Source of the DNA: Bacillota bacterium
GTDB lineage: Bacteria; Bacillota; UBA4882; UBA8346
DNA: 45,777 nucleotides
Direction: 5' to 3'
Assembly (NCBI GenBank): GCA_029776205.1
Contig: JAKOTQ010000058.1
Coordinates: 1-45,777, forward strand
This document shows, in pieces, positions 17,633 to 26,198 of this stretch. The notes beneath the pieces were generated by a model. That model was not told where the DNA came from. It saw only the letters and a list, made by a program, of their open reading frames with translations, and did not search any database. Position 1 is the stretch's first letter; each line of letters begins with the position of its first letter. The position numbers and the translations under genes were made by a program.

Positions 17633-18952
17633 CTACCCCAACAACTCCCCATCCAACGTAAAGGTCTTCGCCCCGCAGATCCGGACCTGGGCCACATCTC
17701 CCGGTTCCACTTTGACCGTAGGTTCGAAATGGACCAATTTATTATGGGAAGTCCGGCCTGACCAGCGGGATTCATTTTTCTCACTGGCACCTTCCACCAA
17801 TATTTCCTGAATGGTTCCAATAAGGGCCTGATTCCTTTCCAGACTGATCCGGTTTTGAAGATCAATCAACCGCATTAACCGCTCTTTTTTAACCTCTTCC
17901 GGAACTTGATCCTCCATCTTGGCGGCAGGTGTGCCGACCCGTGGCGAATAAATGAAGGTGAACGCCCCGTCGAACCTGACTTTTTCCACCAGATCCATGG
18001 TATCCAGGAAATCTTCCTCCGTCTCGCCCGGAAAACCGACGATAATATCGGTGGTTAATGCGATATCCGGAACTTTGGACTTGATTTTCATCGCCAAATC
18101 AATATAGGCTTCCTTCGTATATCGCCGGTTCATCCGCTGCAGTATCCGGCTGCTGCCGGCCTGGAAAGGCAGATGCAAATGGCGGCTGACATTCGGATGG
18201 GATGCAATAACCTCAATCAGCTCATCCGACAAATCCTTGGGATGGGACGTTTGGAAACGAATCCGGTAAATCCCGGTTTCCGCCACTTCCCGGAGCAACC
18301 GGGCAAAATTCCACTCATTCCCCAGATCTTTGCCATAGGAATTAACGTTTTGCCCTAACAGGGTGATTTCTTTAACGCCGCTTTCGATTAACCCCCGAAT
18401 CTCATCCAGGATAACCTCCGGGCGGCGACTCCGCTCCCGGCCCCGGACATACGGGACAATACAATAGGTACAAAAATTGTTGCACCCATACATAATCGTG
18501 ACCCAAGCCCGGTAGGTTTCATCCCGCTTTACCGGAAGGCCTTCATAGATCTCGCCTTCGCTGTCCCAGACTTCTAAGACCCGCGACCCGGTCGTGGTCA
18601 CTTTCCGAATCAGTTCCGGCAGTTGATGCAGGTTATGGGTTCCAAAGACCAAATCCACATGAGGGTAATTTTCCCTTATCTTCTCAACGATACCCTCTTC
18701 CTGCGCCATACATCCGCACAGGGCAATCAGCATGTTGGGGTTTTGTTCCTTCAGACTTTTCAAATTGCCGATATGGCCCAGCGTCCGGTTTTCCGCATTC
18801 TCCCGGACACAACAGGTATTTAAAATCACCAGATCGGCACATTCCTGAGATTCTGCCTTCTGGTAGCCCATAGCTTCCAACATTCCGGCAATAATCTCCG
18901 AATCGTGAACATTCATTTGGCATCCGAAAGTGGTTATAAAATACGTTGACAC
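17633..18952 (-). CDS. miaB: tRNA-2-methylthio-N6-dimethylallyladenosine synthase
   Basis: Radical-SAM methylthiotransferase converting i6A37 to ms2i6A37 in tRNAs reading UNN codons. The 439-residue protein has the three domains in order: an N-terminal UPF0004 domain with cluster cysteines at 11, 47 or 48, and 81; the radical-SAM CX3CX2C motif at 157, 161 and 164; and a C-terminal TRAM domain (about 370-438). The start is GTG at 18952, 6 bases after GGAG. The RimO and MtaB paralogues share this layout, but the FGCQMN start and the SAM-motif surroundings (YGCNNFCTYCIVPYVRGRE) are the MiaB form. Confidence 0.94.
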   Translation of the reverse strand: MSTYFITTFGCQMNVHDSEIIAGMLEAMGYQKAESQECADLVILNTCCVRENAENRTLGHIGNLKSLKEQNPNMLIALCGCMAQEEGIVEKIRENYPHVDLVFGTHNLHQLPELIRKVTTTGSRVLEVWDSEGEIYEGLPVKRDETYRAWVTIMYGCNNFCTYCIVPYVRGRERSRRPEVILDEIRGLIESGVKEITLLGQNVNSYGKDLGNEWNFARLLREVAETGIYRIRFQTSHPKDLSDELIEVIASHPNVSRHLHLPFQAGSSRILQRMNRRYTKEAYIDLAMKIKSKVPDIALTTDIIVGFPGETEEDFLDTMDLVEKVRFDGAFTFIYSPRVGTPAAKMEDQVPEEVKKERLMRLIDLQNRISLERNQALIGTIQEILVEGASEKNESRWSGRTSHNKLVHFEPTVKVEPGDVAQVRICGAKTFTLDGELLG

Positions 18953-18991
18953 GATTAACTCCTCTATCTGAAATTTTTATCGATGAACGCT

Positions 18992-19256
18992 ATTGCACAG
19001 GTTCACAGTACACGGTACACAGTTCACAGTTCTTTCTTTCTGGTACACAACGCATAGTTCCACAGTAAACAGTGCATGTCAGGAATGAGATATGAGTAGA
19101 GTTTAAGTTTTCTTCCCTCTTCTATAACTTTGTCTTGAAATTTTACCCTTTTCACTCTTCCCTTTGCCCTTTATCCTTATAAACTGTCAACTGTCAACTA
19201 TATAAAGCTTTAGCCTTCTGAATTCTGTTCCAACTTTATTTCTGTGGACTGTGCAC
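18992..19256. repeat. intergenic island of degenerate 7-bp tandem repeats (island 2)
   Basis: Occupies the 315-base gap between miaB and ftsY, where I see no gene. Left array: TTCACAG-TACACGG-TACACAG-TTCACAG from about 19002, continuing in register through CCACAGT-AAACAGT-GCATGTC to about 19100. Right array in inverse orientation: AACTGTC-AACTGTC-AACTATA from about 19181, ending with GGACTGTGCAC near 19256. The central part (about 19105-19175) is pyrimidine-rich with no evident structure. Confidence 0.7.
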
Positions 19257-19267
19257 CCATTTTACTT

Positions 19268-20182
19268 TCACTCGAATAGCGCTTTCGTAAACATTTCCGC
19301 ATCGAAATTTTGCAGGTCTCCAGCCTTTTCGCCGACGCCGATCAGGCCGATGGGGATTTGTAATTGATTGGCGATGGCAATTAAGACTCCACCCTTGGCC
19401 GTACCGTCCAATTTGGTTACCACCAGGCCCTGGACACCGAGGGCTTCATGGAAAACTTTCGCTTGGCTGACCGCATTCTGTCCGGTGGTCGCATCCAACA
19501 CCATGATAATCCGCAGTTCCCGTCCATCCAGGTTGTTCTCCACGATCCGTTTGACCTTTTTCAACTCTTCCATCAGATTAACCTTGGTATGCAGACGGCC
19601 GGCGGTATCGATCAAGATCACATCCGCCTTTCTCGCCTTTCCGGCAGCCATGCCGTCAAAAACCACCGCTGCGGGATCGGCTCCTTCCTGATGATGAATC
19701 ACTTGAATACCTAATCGTTCGCCCCAGATCACCAATTGCTCGGTCGCTGCAGCCCGGAATGTATCCCCGGCCACTAACAAAACCTGCCGCCCATGTTCTT
19801 TAAAGCGGGCCGCCATTTTGGCAATGGTGGTCGTCTTCCCGACACCGTTCACGCCCACGATCAAGTAAACCACATTCCGGGCATTAAAGTCCACCGTATA
19901 TTTACCGACAGCATTAAAAATGGAGGCAATTTCCTGAATCAATATCTCTCTCAATTGATTAGGTTCATTGATATTTTGTTCTTTAACAACCTTTCTTAAC
20001 CGGTCCAAAAGGTAGGTCGTCGTCTGTGCGCCTACATCCGCCATAATAAGGGCATCTTCCAACTCAGTATAAAATTCCTCATCAATCTTATTGGAAGAGA
20101 AAATGTCTTCCAAATTACTGATCAAATTGGCCTTCGTCTTCGCCAACCCTTGTTTCAAACGTGAAAAAAAGCTTTCTCCCAT
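19268..20182 (-). CDS. ftsY: signal recognition particle receptor
   Basis: SRP GTPase that docks Ffh-ribosome complexes at the membrane for co-translational insertion. The 304-residue NG-domain protein has a short N-terminal region, the N domain (about 20-95), P-loop GVNGVGKT at 110-117, then DTFRAAATEQ, LIDTAGR and TKLDGTAKGG. The acidic A domain of E. coli FtsY is absent, as is usual in Firmicutes. ATG at 20182 (MGESFF) lies 5 bases after GGAGG; an in-frame ATG at 20212 has no ribosome site. It lies downstream of smc as in many Firmicutes, but a 330-base repeat island separates the two. Confidence 0.96.
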   Translation of the reverse strand: MGESFFSRLKQGLAKTKANLISNLEDIFSSNKIDEEFYTELEDALIMADVGAQTTTYLLDRLRKVVKEQNINEPNQLREILIQEIASIFNAVGKYTVDFNARNVVYLIVGVNGVGKTTTIAKMAARFKEHGRQVLLVAGDTFRAAATEQLVIWGERLGIQVIHHQEGADPAAVVFDGMAAGKARKADVILIDTAGRLHTKVNLMEELKKVKRIVENNLDGRELRIIMVLDATTGQNAVSQAKVFHEALGVQGLVVTKLDGTAKGGVLIAIANQLQIPIGLIGVGEKAGDLQNFDAEMFTKALFE

Positions 20183-20219
20183 GAAATCCTCCGTTGTTTT
20201 TAATATAGGCATGAAGCGC

Positions 20220-20512
20220 GCGGCCTAAGGCATGAGGTTTCAATCCCATTAGCGGCAGCAAAAGGAGTGCACAGTTCACAGGATATCAAACCCAATAGAT
20301 TATAGTTTCGGACTCGGGCATCCCTCTCCTTAAGGAGAGGGTCGGGATGAGGTCAAAATAGATAGTACATCATCTCAGAATTATGGATGAACTAATATAC
20401 TGACAACTGTGAACTTACACTTGGAACCAGGAACCCTGACTCAATATTGTACGGAACGCACATGTGCGTTCCCTTCACAACTATACTCGCATCTTACACC
20501 TCATGCATCATG
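20220..20512. repeat. intergenic island of 7-bp repeats with two perfect palindromes (island 3)
   Basis: Fills the gap between smc and ftsY; no gene seen. The outer ends are inverse heptamer runs: GGCCTAA-GGCATGA-GGTTTCA near 20222 faces ACACCTCATG-CATCATGCC near 20496-20514. Inside are GTGCACA-GTTCACA near 20267, a perfect 20-base palindrome at 20322-20341 (CCCTCTCC arm) followed by GTCGGGATGAGG, an inverse run AACTGTG-AACTTAC-ACTTGGA-ACCAGGA-ACCCTGA from about 20405, and a second perfect 20-base palindrome at 20453-20472 (GGAACGCACA arm). Neither palindrome has a T tract, so they are not ordinary terminators. Confidence 0.72.
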
Positions 20513-20516
20513 CCTT

Positions 20517-23500
20517 TTATGCCGTTTGCATCGATACTTCCTCTAAACTAAGGGATATCAATTTAGAAATACCCTTCTCTTCCATGGTAACCCCGTAAAT
20601 CGTGTTGGCCACTTCCATGGTACCGCGGCGGTGGGTCACTACGATAAATTGCAATCTTTTGCTGAAAATCTCCAACAACTTGGCGAAACGTTGCACATTG
20701 GCTTCGTCCAAGGTGGCATCTATCTCATCCAAGATACAGAATGGCGCCGGTTTAATCGAAAGAATCGAAAATAACAGCGCGATCGCAGTCATCGCCCGTT
20801 CGCCGCCGGACAGCAACGATAAACTCTGCAACTTTTTCCCCGGGGGCTGGGCAATAATTTCGATACCGGACTCCAACACATTCTCCGAATCGACCAGGAA
20901 TAGATCGGCATTTCCACCTTCGAACAATTCGGAAAAGATCTTGCGAAATTCGATCCGAATCTGTTCGAAAGTTTCTATAAAACGTTTCTCGATGGTCCGC
21001 TCGATCTCGTGAATAACTTTGAGCAAGGAGCTTTTGGCATGCCGCAAATCTTCCGCCTGAGTGCTTAAAAACTCACACCGCTGCTTCACTTGCCGGTAAT
21101 CCTCGATCGCAGCCAGGTTCACCGGGCCCAATTCCCGAATTTCGTTCTTCAAGTCTTCAATCACGCCAACAACATTGGCCGGGCTTTCCCAGTTTTCATC
21201 TACCTGTGACTCCCAGTCCAATCCGTAATCCTCGATAAGACTCTGTTGATAATTCTCGATACTGTTGGTTTTTTGGGTGATCTGAATTTCCAATTGGCGA
21301 AGTTGATTTTGGAACTCATTATTTTTCCGCCGGAAACTCCGCTGCTTCCCTTCTAATTCCCGGATTTTGGCGTGAAGGTTTTCTTTATTGGTTTTTTCGG
21401 CATTGATCAGATCCTGCTGCTCTGCCAGATGCATCTCCCCGGCCATCTGTTGTTGTTCCAATTCCACCAACTCTCGGCCGATTCTTTCCCGTTCAGCAAC
21501 AAGTTCTGCCTGTTTTAATTCCATTTCTGCGTTGGAATGTTCAATCTCCTGTAGTTGACGGTCAAGATTGGCCTTAAGGATTTCTTTCCCGTTCAGTTCC
21601 TGTAAACCAGCACTGAGTCGAGACTTAACCTCCGATAATCTTTGAAATTGTGCTTCCTTTTGCTGATTGGCTGATTGAATGGACGCGCTTAATTGTTGAA
21701 TCACCGTCTCTGCCTCTTTTAAGCGTTGTTCTTCCAATTCCAACGCGTGATCCAGATTCTCATGGCCGGAATTAAACTCATCTCCGGCTTCCTCCAACTC
21801 TTGCAGCTGTTCCTCTAACAAACGGATTTCATCGCTAATCCGCTGATAGTTTTGGCCGGTCATGTGAAGATCCCGTTCAATCCGAATCTGCTCCGATTGA
21901 ACAGCAACTTCTGTTGTTTTCAATTGTTCGATCAATGACTGATTCTCTTCCAGACTTTGTTTCAGCACTTGAAGCTGCTTCATTCCATCGGACAACGCAT
22001 GCTCATATTCAGCTTTTTCATTTTTTAAAGAATCGATCTCCCCTCTGCGGCTTAATAAACCCACCCGCTGACGGTCGTTGCTACCGCCGGTGATCGATCC
22101 GCCCGGATTGACCAGATCGCCTTCAGGCGTGACAATCCGGAATCCTCGATCCAGTTTGGTACTGATTTCGATGGCTGTCCGCAAATTGGGAGCCACGATC
22201 ACTTGATTGAGCAAATATTGAACGACCTGATGATATTCTGGCTGATAATCCAATAAAGCAATAGCCGGATGACAATCATATTGCTTCAATAAATCCGCTG
22301 ACACTTGCCGGCCTTCATAAGCCCGCACCCGATTGAGGGGTAAAAAGGTGGCTCTTCCTTTGGATTTACGTTTTAGATAGGCAATGGCATCTTGAGCCGC
22401 CTGATCATCATCAATGACCACATGTTGCAGGCTGGAACCCAGAGCAGTTTCCAAAGCCAACTCCATTCCAGGGCGAACTTTAATCAAATCCGCCACGATA
22501 CCGCGGATTTTTCCATGGAATCGCTCTCCGGAAGCATCGGAAAGCAACGCTTTTACTCCTTGAAAATAGCCTTGATAGCTCTTTTCCATGTCTTCCAGTA
22601 AGCTGATTTTGCCTTCCAATGTCCGGATCCGCTGACGGTATTCCTGTATCTTATCTTCAAGAGCTGCTATTTCCCGCTGATAACGGCTACCTTCTTCCAA
22701 ACGTTCTTTCCGGGAAGTTTGGATATCTGCCAATTTTGATAAAACCTGCTCTAACTGATTGTTTTTTTCCTGACGTTCGTCATTTAACTCTTGCAGCTGT
22801 TGCCGTAAATATTCCTGCTTCTTGCGGCAATCCTCCATCTGTTTGGCGAGAAACTCCCTTTGAAGCAGGGCATTACTTTGCTTATTACGTAATCCTGAAA
22901 TCCGGTTTAAAATTTCAAATACTTCGTTTTTCAGTTGCTCTTCTTGTTGTTCCAGTGCTCTTAGACTGTCACCGGCCTGGTTCAGTTTCTGCTCTTCCGC
23001 TTCTAACAGCGCTTGATCTCCTGCCAACCGTTGGTTGATGGCTGCAATCTCCGCTTCTAGAAGAGACCGTTCCTGAAGCAGGCTTTCCCTGCGTTTCGAG
23101 TTCGTTTCACTCCCCCGCAGATAATCTTGTTCTTGACGATCCAAATCACTAAGCTTCGTATGTAAAAATCGGGATTGCTCCTGATACCGGTTGACCTGAT
23201 TTTGAATGCGAAAATACTCCTCATTCAATGCGGCAATCCGGTGGTCCAAATTGAGAACTTCCAAACGTATGGTTTCTAATTCGGAATCAAGGATATTTTC
23301 TTCGCTTTCGAAATCGTGGAATCGGGCCTCCGTCTCCTGCTTTTGCTGTTGCAACTGGTTCAGCTCGTCCAGTAACTTCTTAATAATCTTCCCGTAGTAA
23401 TTGATTTCCAATCCGGAAAGACGCTCCCTTAAGGCTAAAAACCGTTCTGCCTGACGGGACTGAGTTTCCAAAGGCCCTAATTGAAGCTGAAGTTCGTTGA

Positions 23501-24083
23501 TAATATCCTGCACCCGGGTTAAGTTCCGATCCGTATCTTCCAATTTCCGTTCGGCGACTTGCTTTCGGCTTTTATATTTGATAATACCGGCAGCTTCCTC
23601 AAAAATGCTCCGTCGCTCTTCGGCCTTTACTGATAAAATGGCATCAATCTTACCCTGACTGATCACCGAATACGCGTCTTTTCCAAGGCCGGTATCATAA
23701 AAAAGCTCATGAATATCTTTCAACCGAACCTGAGATTTATTGATCAAGTATTCGCTCTCACCGGAACGGAATAATCTCCGGGTAACGGAAACCTCCGTAA
23801 AATCTAAGGGAATCGACCGATCTGAATTATCGAGAACCATGGTGACTTCTGCCAGACCCAGTTGTTTACGGGATTCAGTTCCGGCAAAGATCACATCATC
23901 CATCTTGGAACCCCGCAAATTTTTTATGCTCTGTTCCCCCAACACCCAGCGCAAAGCATCGGAAATATTGCTTTTACCGCTTCCGTTAGGACCGACAACC
24001 GCAGTCACACCCGGCATAAATTCCAATTTAATTTTATCCGCAAATGATTTAAATCCCAATAATTCCAATCGTTTTAAATACAA
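20517..24083 (-). CDS. smc: chromosome segregation/condensation ATPase SMC
   Basis: Structural maintenance of chromosomes protein that works with ScpA and ScpB in condensation and segregation. The 1188-residue length is typical. Order: ATP-binding head with Walker A GPNGSGKS at 31-38; long coiled coil (about 170-500); hinge domain (about 515-670, with the glycine-rich SITGGSND region at its end); return coiled coil to about 1020; and C-terminal head with signature LSGGERA and Walker B CILDEIDATLDEAN. It starts at a TTG (24083) 6 bases after a GGGGG-rich ribosome site. It lies downstream of the sigma factor gene but is separated from it by a terminator. Confidence 0.97.
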   Translation of the reverse strand: MYLKRLELLGFKSFADKIKLEFMPGVTAVVGPNGSGKSNISDALRWVLGEQSIKNLRGSKMDDVIFAGTESRKQLGLAEVTMVLDNSDRSIPLDFTEVSVTRRLFRSGESEYLINKSQVRLKDIHELFYDTGLGKDAYSVISQGKIDAILSVKAEERRSIFEEAAGIIKYKSRKQVAERKLEDTDRNLTRVQDIINELQLQLGPLETQSRQAERFLALRERLSGLEINYYGKIIKKLLDELNQLQQQKQETEARFHDFESEENILDSELETIRLEVLNLDHRIAALNEEYFRIQNQVNRYQEQSRFLHTKLSDLDRQEQDYLRGSETNSKRRESLLQERSLLEAEIAAINQRLAGDQALLEAEEQKLNQAGDSLRALEQQEEQLKNEVFEILNRISGLRNKQSNALLQREFLAKQMEDCRKKQEYLRQQLQELNDERQEKNNQLEQVLSKLADIQTSRKERLEEGSRYQREIAALEDKIQEYRQRIRTLEGKISLLEDMEKSYQGYFQGVKALLSDASGERFHGKIRGIVADLIKVRPGMELALETALGSSLQHVVIDDDQAAQDAIAYLKRKSKGRATFLPLNRVRAYEGRQVSADLLKQYDCHPAIALLDYQPEYHQVVQYLLNQVIVAPNLRTAIEISTKLDRGFRIVTPEGDLVNPGGSITGGSNDRQRVGLLSRRGEIDSLKNEKAEYEHALSDGMKQLQVLKQSLEENQSLIEQLKTTEVAVQSEQIRIERDLHMTGQNYQRISDEIRLLEEQLQELEEAGDEFNSGHENLDHALELEEQRLKEAETVIQQLSASIQSANQQKEAQFQRLSEVKSRLSAGLQELNGKEILKANLDRQLQEIEHSNAEMELKQAELVAERERIGRELVELEQQQMAGEMHLAEQQDLINAEKTNKENLHAKIRELEGKQRSFRRKNNEFQNQLRQLEIQITQKTNSIENYQQSLIEDYGLDWESQVDENWESPANVVGVIEDLKNEIRELGPVNLAAIEDYRQVKQRCEFLSTQAEDLRHAKSSLLKVIHEIERTIEKRFIETFEQIRIEFRKIFSELFEGGNADLFLVDSENVLESGIEIIAQPPGKKLQSLSLLSGGERAMTAIALLFSILSIKPAPFCILDEIDATLDEANVQRFAKLLEIFSKRLQFIVVTHRRGTMEVANTIYGVTMEEKGISKLISLSLEEVSMQTA

Positions 24084-24126
24084 GCTAATCCCCCTTCATT
24101 CTCACCATTTTACCACAATATGGGCC

Positions 24127-24152
24127 AAAAAAAAACTCCCGTTAAACGGGAG
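24127..24152 (-). terminator. terminator of the sigma factor gene
   Basis: Perfect 7-bp stem CTCCCGT/ACGGGAG with a 3-base loop, followed on the minus strand by nine T residues. It lies between the sigma factor gene and smc. Confidence 0.88.
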
Positions 24153-24189
24153 ATGAAAAGAGAAAACAGTTGTTTTTTCTTTATTATTA

Positions 24190-24282
24190 TGTTCGAAGTT
24201 CCATGTTCACGGTTCACAGTACACAGTACACAGCCAGTTTAAAGTTGACAGTTTACAGTTGACAGGTGACAGGCACTGTAGA
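24190..24282. repeat. intergenic array of 7-bp tandem repeats (island 4)
   Basis: The cleanest example of the repeat. From about 24203 it reads TTCACGG-TTCACAG-TACACAG-TACACAG, then from about 24239 TTTAAAG-TTGACAG-TTTACAG-TTGACAG-GTGACAG. Every unit keeps the 7-base period and the CAG end. Only one orientation is present here, with no facing inverse array. Confidence 0.78.
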
Positions 24283-24294
24283 CCAACTGTTTTG

Positions 24295-24972
24295 TCATGC
24301 TTCCTTTCGCAAAGCCAGCGTCAAATCATGACGTTTGCGGGTCTTCAACGGGATCTTGGGACTTAACAAAGAACCGTATTCCATAATCACCTTTTTGAGC
24401 TTTAAGCGGGAGCGGGTTCGGGCATTATCAATGACTTTAGCCGGTAATTTAAGATCCTCCTGTATCTCTCCAAGGGAATATCCCCAGATAATCCGAAGCA
24501 CCACATCATATTCCAACGGAGATAAATAGGCTTTTAATACGGCTTTGAGTTGGTTAGCCATCCAGTCCCGTTCCACATAAACAAAGGGCTCTTCCCCAAG
24601 ATCGGCTACAGATTGAATGAGCTGCCGGGAAGCTGCATCAACCGAATAGTTAAGGGAAAGGGAGTTGGCTTCAAATAATGCTTTTTTGGTGTAATTTTGC
24701 TTAATTTTATTATAAATACGACGTAAAATGCAAATATAAGCGAAAGTACTGAACTTGATCCGATAACGCAAATAATCGTACTGGTCAATGGCTTTTAAAA
24801 GCCCCACGGCACCTTCCTGAAGAAAATCCTCAAAATCTGCTGAAGGCGTATTTTGGTTTCGCACAATATGGCGGACCATCGGCAGATATTTTTCCACCAA
24901 CGTTTCCTTCGCGGCAGGCTCGGACCCAGAGCGAATTTTCTGGATGAGTTCCAGGTCGGTTTGTTGACACAT
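24295..24972 (-). CDS. sigma-70 family RNA polymerase sigma factor, SigH-like
   Basis: A 225-residue sigma factor with region 2 (about 35-105; core-binding FEDFLQEGAVGLLKAI, then FSTFAYICILRRI) and region 4 (about 150-200; LSPLEYDVVL, GYSLGEI and a VIDNARTRSRLKLKK recognition helix). The IDNA-R-K pattern in region 4 resembles SigH-type sporulation/stationary-phase factors, but the match is not close enough to name it sigH. ATG at 24972 lies 8 bases after GAGGAGG. The frame stays open to 25191 but that extension would run through a terminator and is not coding. It lies just downstream of spoVS and upstream of smc. Confidence 0.85.
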   Translation of the reverse strand: MCQQTDLELIQKIRSGSEPAAKETLVEKYLPMVRHIVRNQNTPSADFEDFLQEGAVGLLKAIDQYDYLRYRIKFSTFAYICILRRIYNKIKQNYTKKALFEANSLSLNYSVDAASRQLIQSVADLGEEPFVYVERDWMANQLKAVLKAYLSPLEYDVVLRIIWGYSLGEIQEDLKLPAKVIDNARTRSRLKLKKVIMEYGSLLSPKIPLKTRKRHDLTLALRKEA

Positions 24973-25041
24973 ACCGGATACCTCCTCAAAACCTCTTCCA
25001 TTAAAAATATATGTTAAAGGTTGTCCCCGGTATGACATGGT

Positions 25042-25067
25042 AAAAAAATAAACCGCCCAAAAGCGGT
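25042..25067 (-). terminator. terminator of spoVS
   Basis: Stem ACCGC/GCGGT with a 6-base loop (25052-25067), followed on the minus strand by TTATTTTTTT. It lies about 60 bases after the spoVS stop and upstream of the sigma factor gene. Confidence 0.75.
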
Positions 25068-25126
25068 CTTCCACGACTAGAAACATAAATCCGGATAATT
25101 TTTCATGAGTTCTTTGATTATTCTCT

Positions 25127-25387
25127 TTATCGCGGTTCAACGATAAACTTGATCGCTGTGCGCACCTGTCCGTCAATATTAATCTCAGCAAAGCCCGGCG
25201 TACAGACTAAATTGATGCCATTAGGGGCTACATACCCTCGGGTAATTGCGATCGATTTTACCGCCTGATTGACGGCACCCGCTCCAACCGCTTGCACTTC
25301 GGCAATGCCTTTTTCACGGAGAACGGCCGCTAAAGCTCCAGCCACGGATTTTGGAACTGAATTTGCAGAAACTTTCAATACGTCCAT
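25127..25387 (-). CDS. spoVS: stage V sporulation protein S
   Basis: Small ALBA-like protein conserved in endospore formers and required for normal progression through stage V in Bacillus; its molecular partner (probably nucleic acid) is not settled. The 86 residues match the family along the whole length, from MDVLKVSANS through VQAVGAGAVNQAVKSIAI and RGYVAPNGI to the C-terminal TAIKFIVEPR. The ribosome site (GGGGG) is about 11 bases upstream of the ATG. It is a single-gene unit with its own terminator, between rnc and the sigma factor gene. Together with the SASP at 31.8 kb it shows that this is a spore former. Confidence 0.96.
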   Translation of the reverse strand: MDVLKVSANSVPKSVAGALAAVLREKGIAEVQAVGAGAVNQAVKSIAITRGYVAPNGINLVCTPGFAEINIDGQVRTAIKFIVEPR

Positions 25388-25481
25388 TCTGAAAAGCCCC
25401 CTACAAAATGATACTTAACTTGTTTCTTTCATATCATATTCATCCGGGCTTAAAAAAAAACCTTTTTTACAAAAAATCCCC

Positions 25482-26192
25482 CTACTTGTGTTGAAGTTCC
25501 TTTAATGCCATCCGCGCCGCACAATTCTGAGCTTCTTTAATGGATCGGCCGGTACCTTTCCCGTAAACCCGATCATTCACCGTAACTTCCACTGTAAAGT
25601 GACGGTTATGGGGCGGCCCCGTTTCACTGACGGTACGGTACACCGGCTTCCAACCTTTCGCTTGCGTCCATTCCTGCAGATGGGTTTTGGCATTCAATTC
25701 CTCAAATTTCTCCATAATTCTAGGCAATTCCGCTTCAATCAACGGCAGTACCAGCTCAGTAGTTTTTTCCAAACCAAAACTTAAATAATATGCGCCGATA
25801 AACGCCTCAAATAAATCGGCAATAATATTGACTTTCAAACTGCCGCGGCTCTTTTGTTCCCCGGCTCCCAAACGGATATAATCCACCAAATGCAACCGCT
25901 CTGAAAAATGGGCCAGCATCGGTGCACTGACGATGGTCGACTTTAGTTTTGCCAATTCCCCTTCACTATACCGAGGATAATGCTCAAACAAATAGCGGCA
26001 CACAATAACCCCTAATACACTGTCGCCTAAAAACTCCAACCTTTCATTACTCGGAACAGAATGTTCATGGGCATATGAAGAGTGGGTGAATGCCTCCACA
26101 AACAGATCGGGTTTTTCCAGGGTAAAATTGAGTTGAACCGCCAGTTGTTCCAATGGCGGTTCGATGATACCAACATCTGATTTCCGTTTCAT
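25482..26192 (-). CDS. rnc: ribonuclease III
   Basis: Double-strand-specific endoribonuclease processing rRNA precursors and some mRNAs. The 236-residue protein has the catalytic domain with the signature NERLEFLGDSVLG at residues 49-61 and a second metal-ligand region DLFEAFIGAYYL near 120, followed by a dsRNA-binding domain (about 165-235, ending KEAQNCAARMALKEL). The start is ATG at 26192, six bases after the fabF stop, with only a weak GGGT ribosome site, so expression probably depends on coupling to fabF. plsX-fabD-fabG-acpP-fabF-rnc is the standard Firmicute order. Confidence 0.95.
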   Translation of the reverse strand: MKRKSDVGIIEPPLEQLAVQLNFTLEKPDLFVEAFTHSSYAHEHSVPSNERLEFLGDSVLGVIVCRYLFEHYPRYSEGELAKLKSTIVSAPMLAHFSERLHLVDYIRLGAGEQKSRGSLKVNIIADLFEAFIGAYYLSFGLEKTTELVLPLIEAELPRIMEKFEELNAKTHLQEWTQAKGWKPVYRTVSETGPPHNRHFTVEVTVNDRVYGKGTGRSIKEAQNCAARMALKELQHK

Positions 26193-26198
26193 CTTATA

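Noticed and set aside
20453-20472. Terminator of smc
   Set aside because: A perfect palindrome but with no U tract on either strand; better treated as part of the repeat island.
24973-25191. N-terminal extension of the sigma factor to 298 residues
   Set aside because: It would translate through the spoVS terminator hairpin and intergenic sequence; the internal ATG at 24972 has a strong GAGGAGG site and fits the family.
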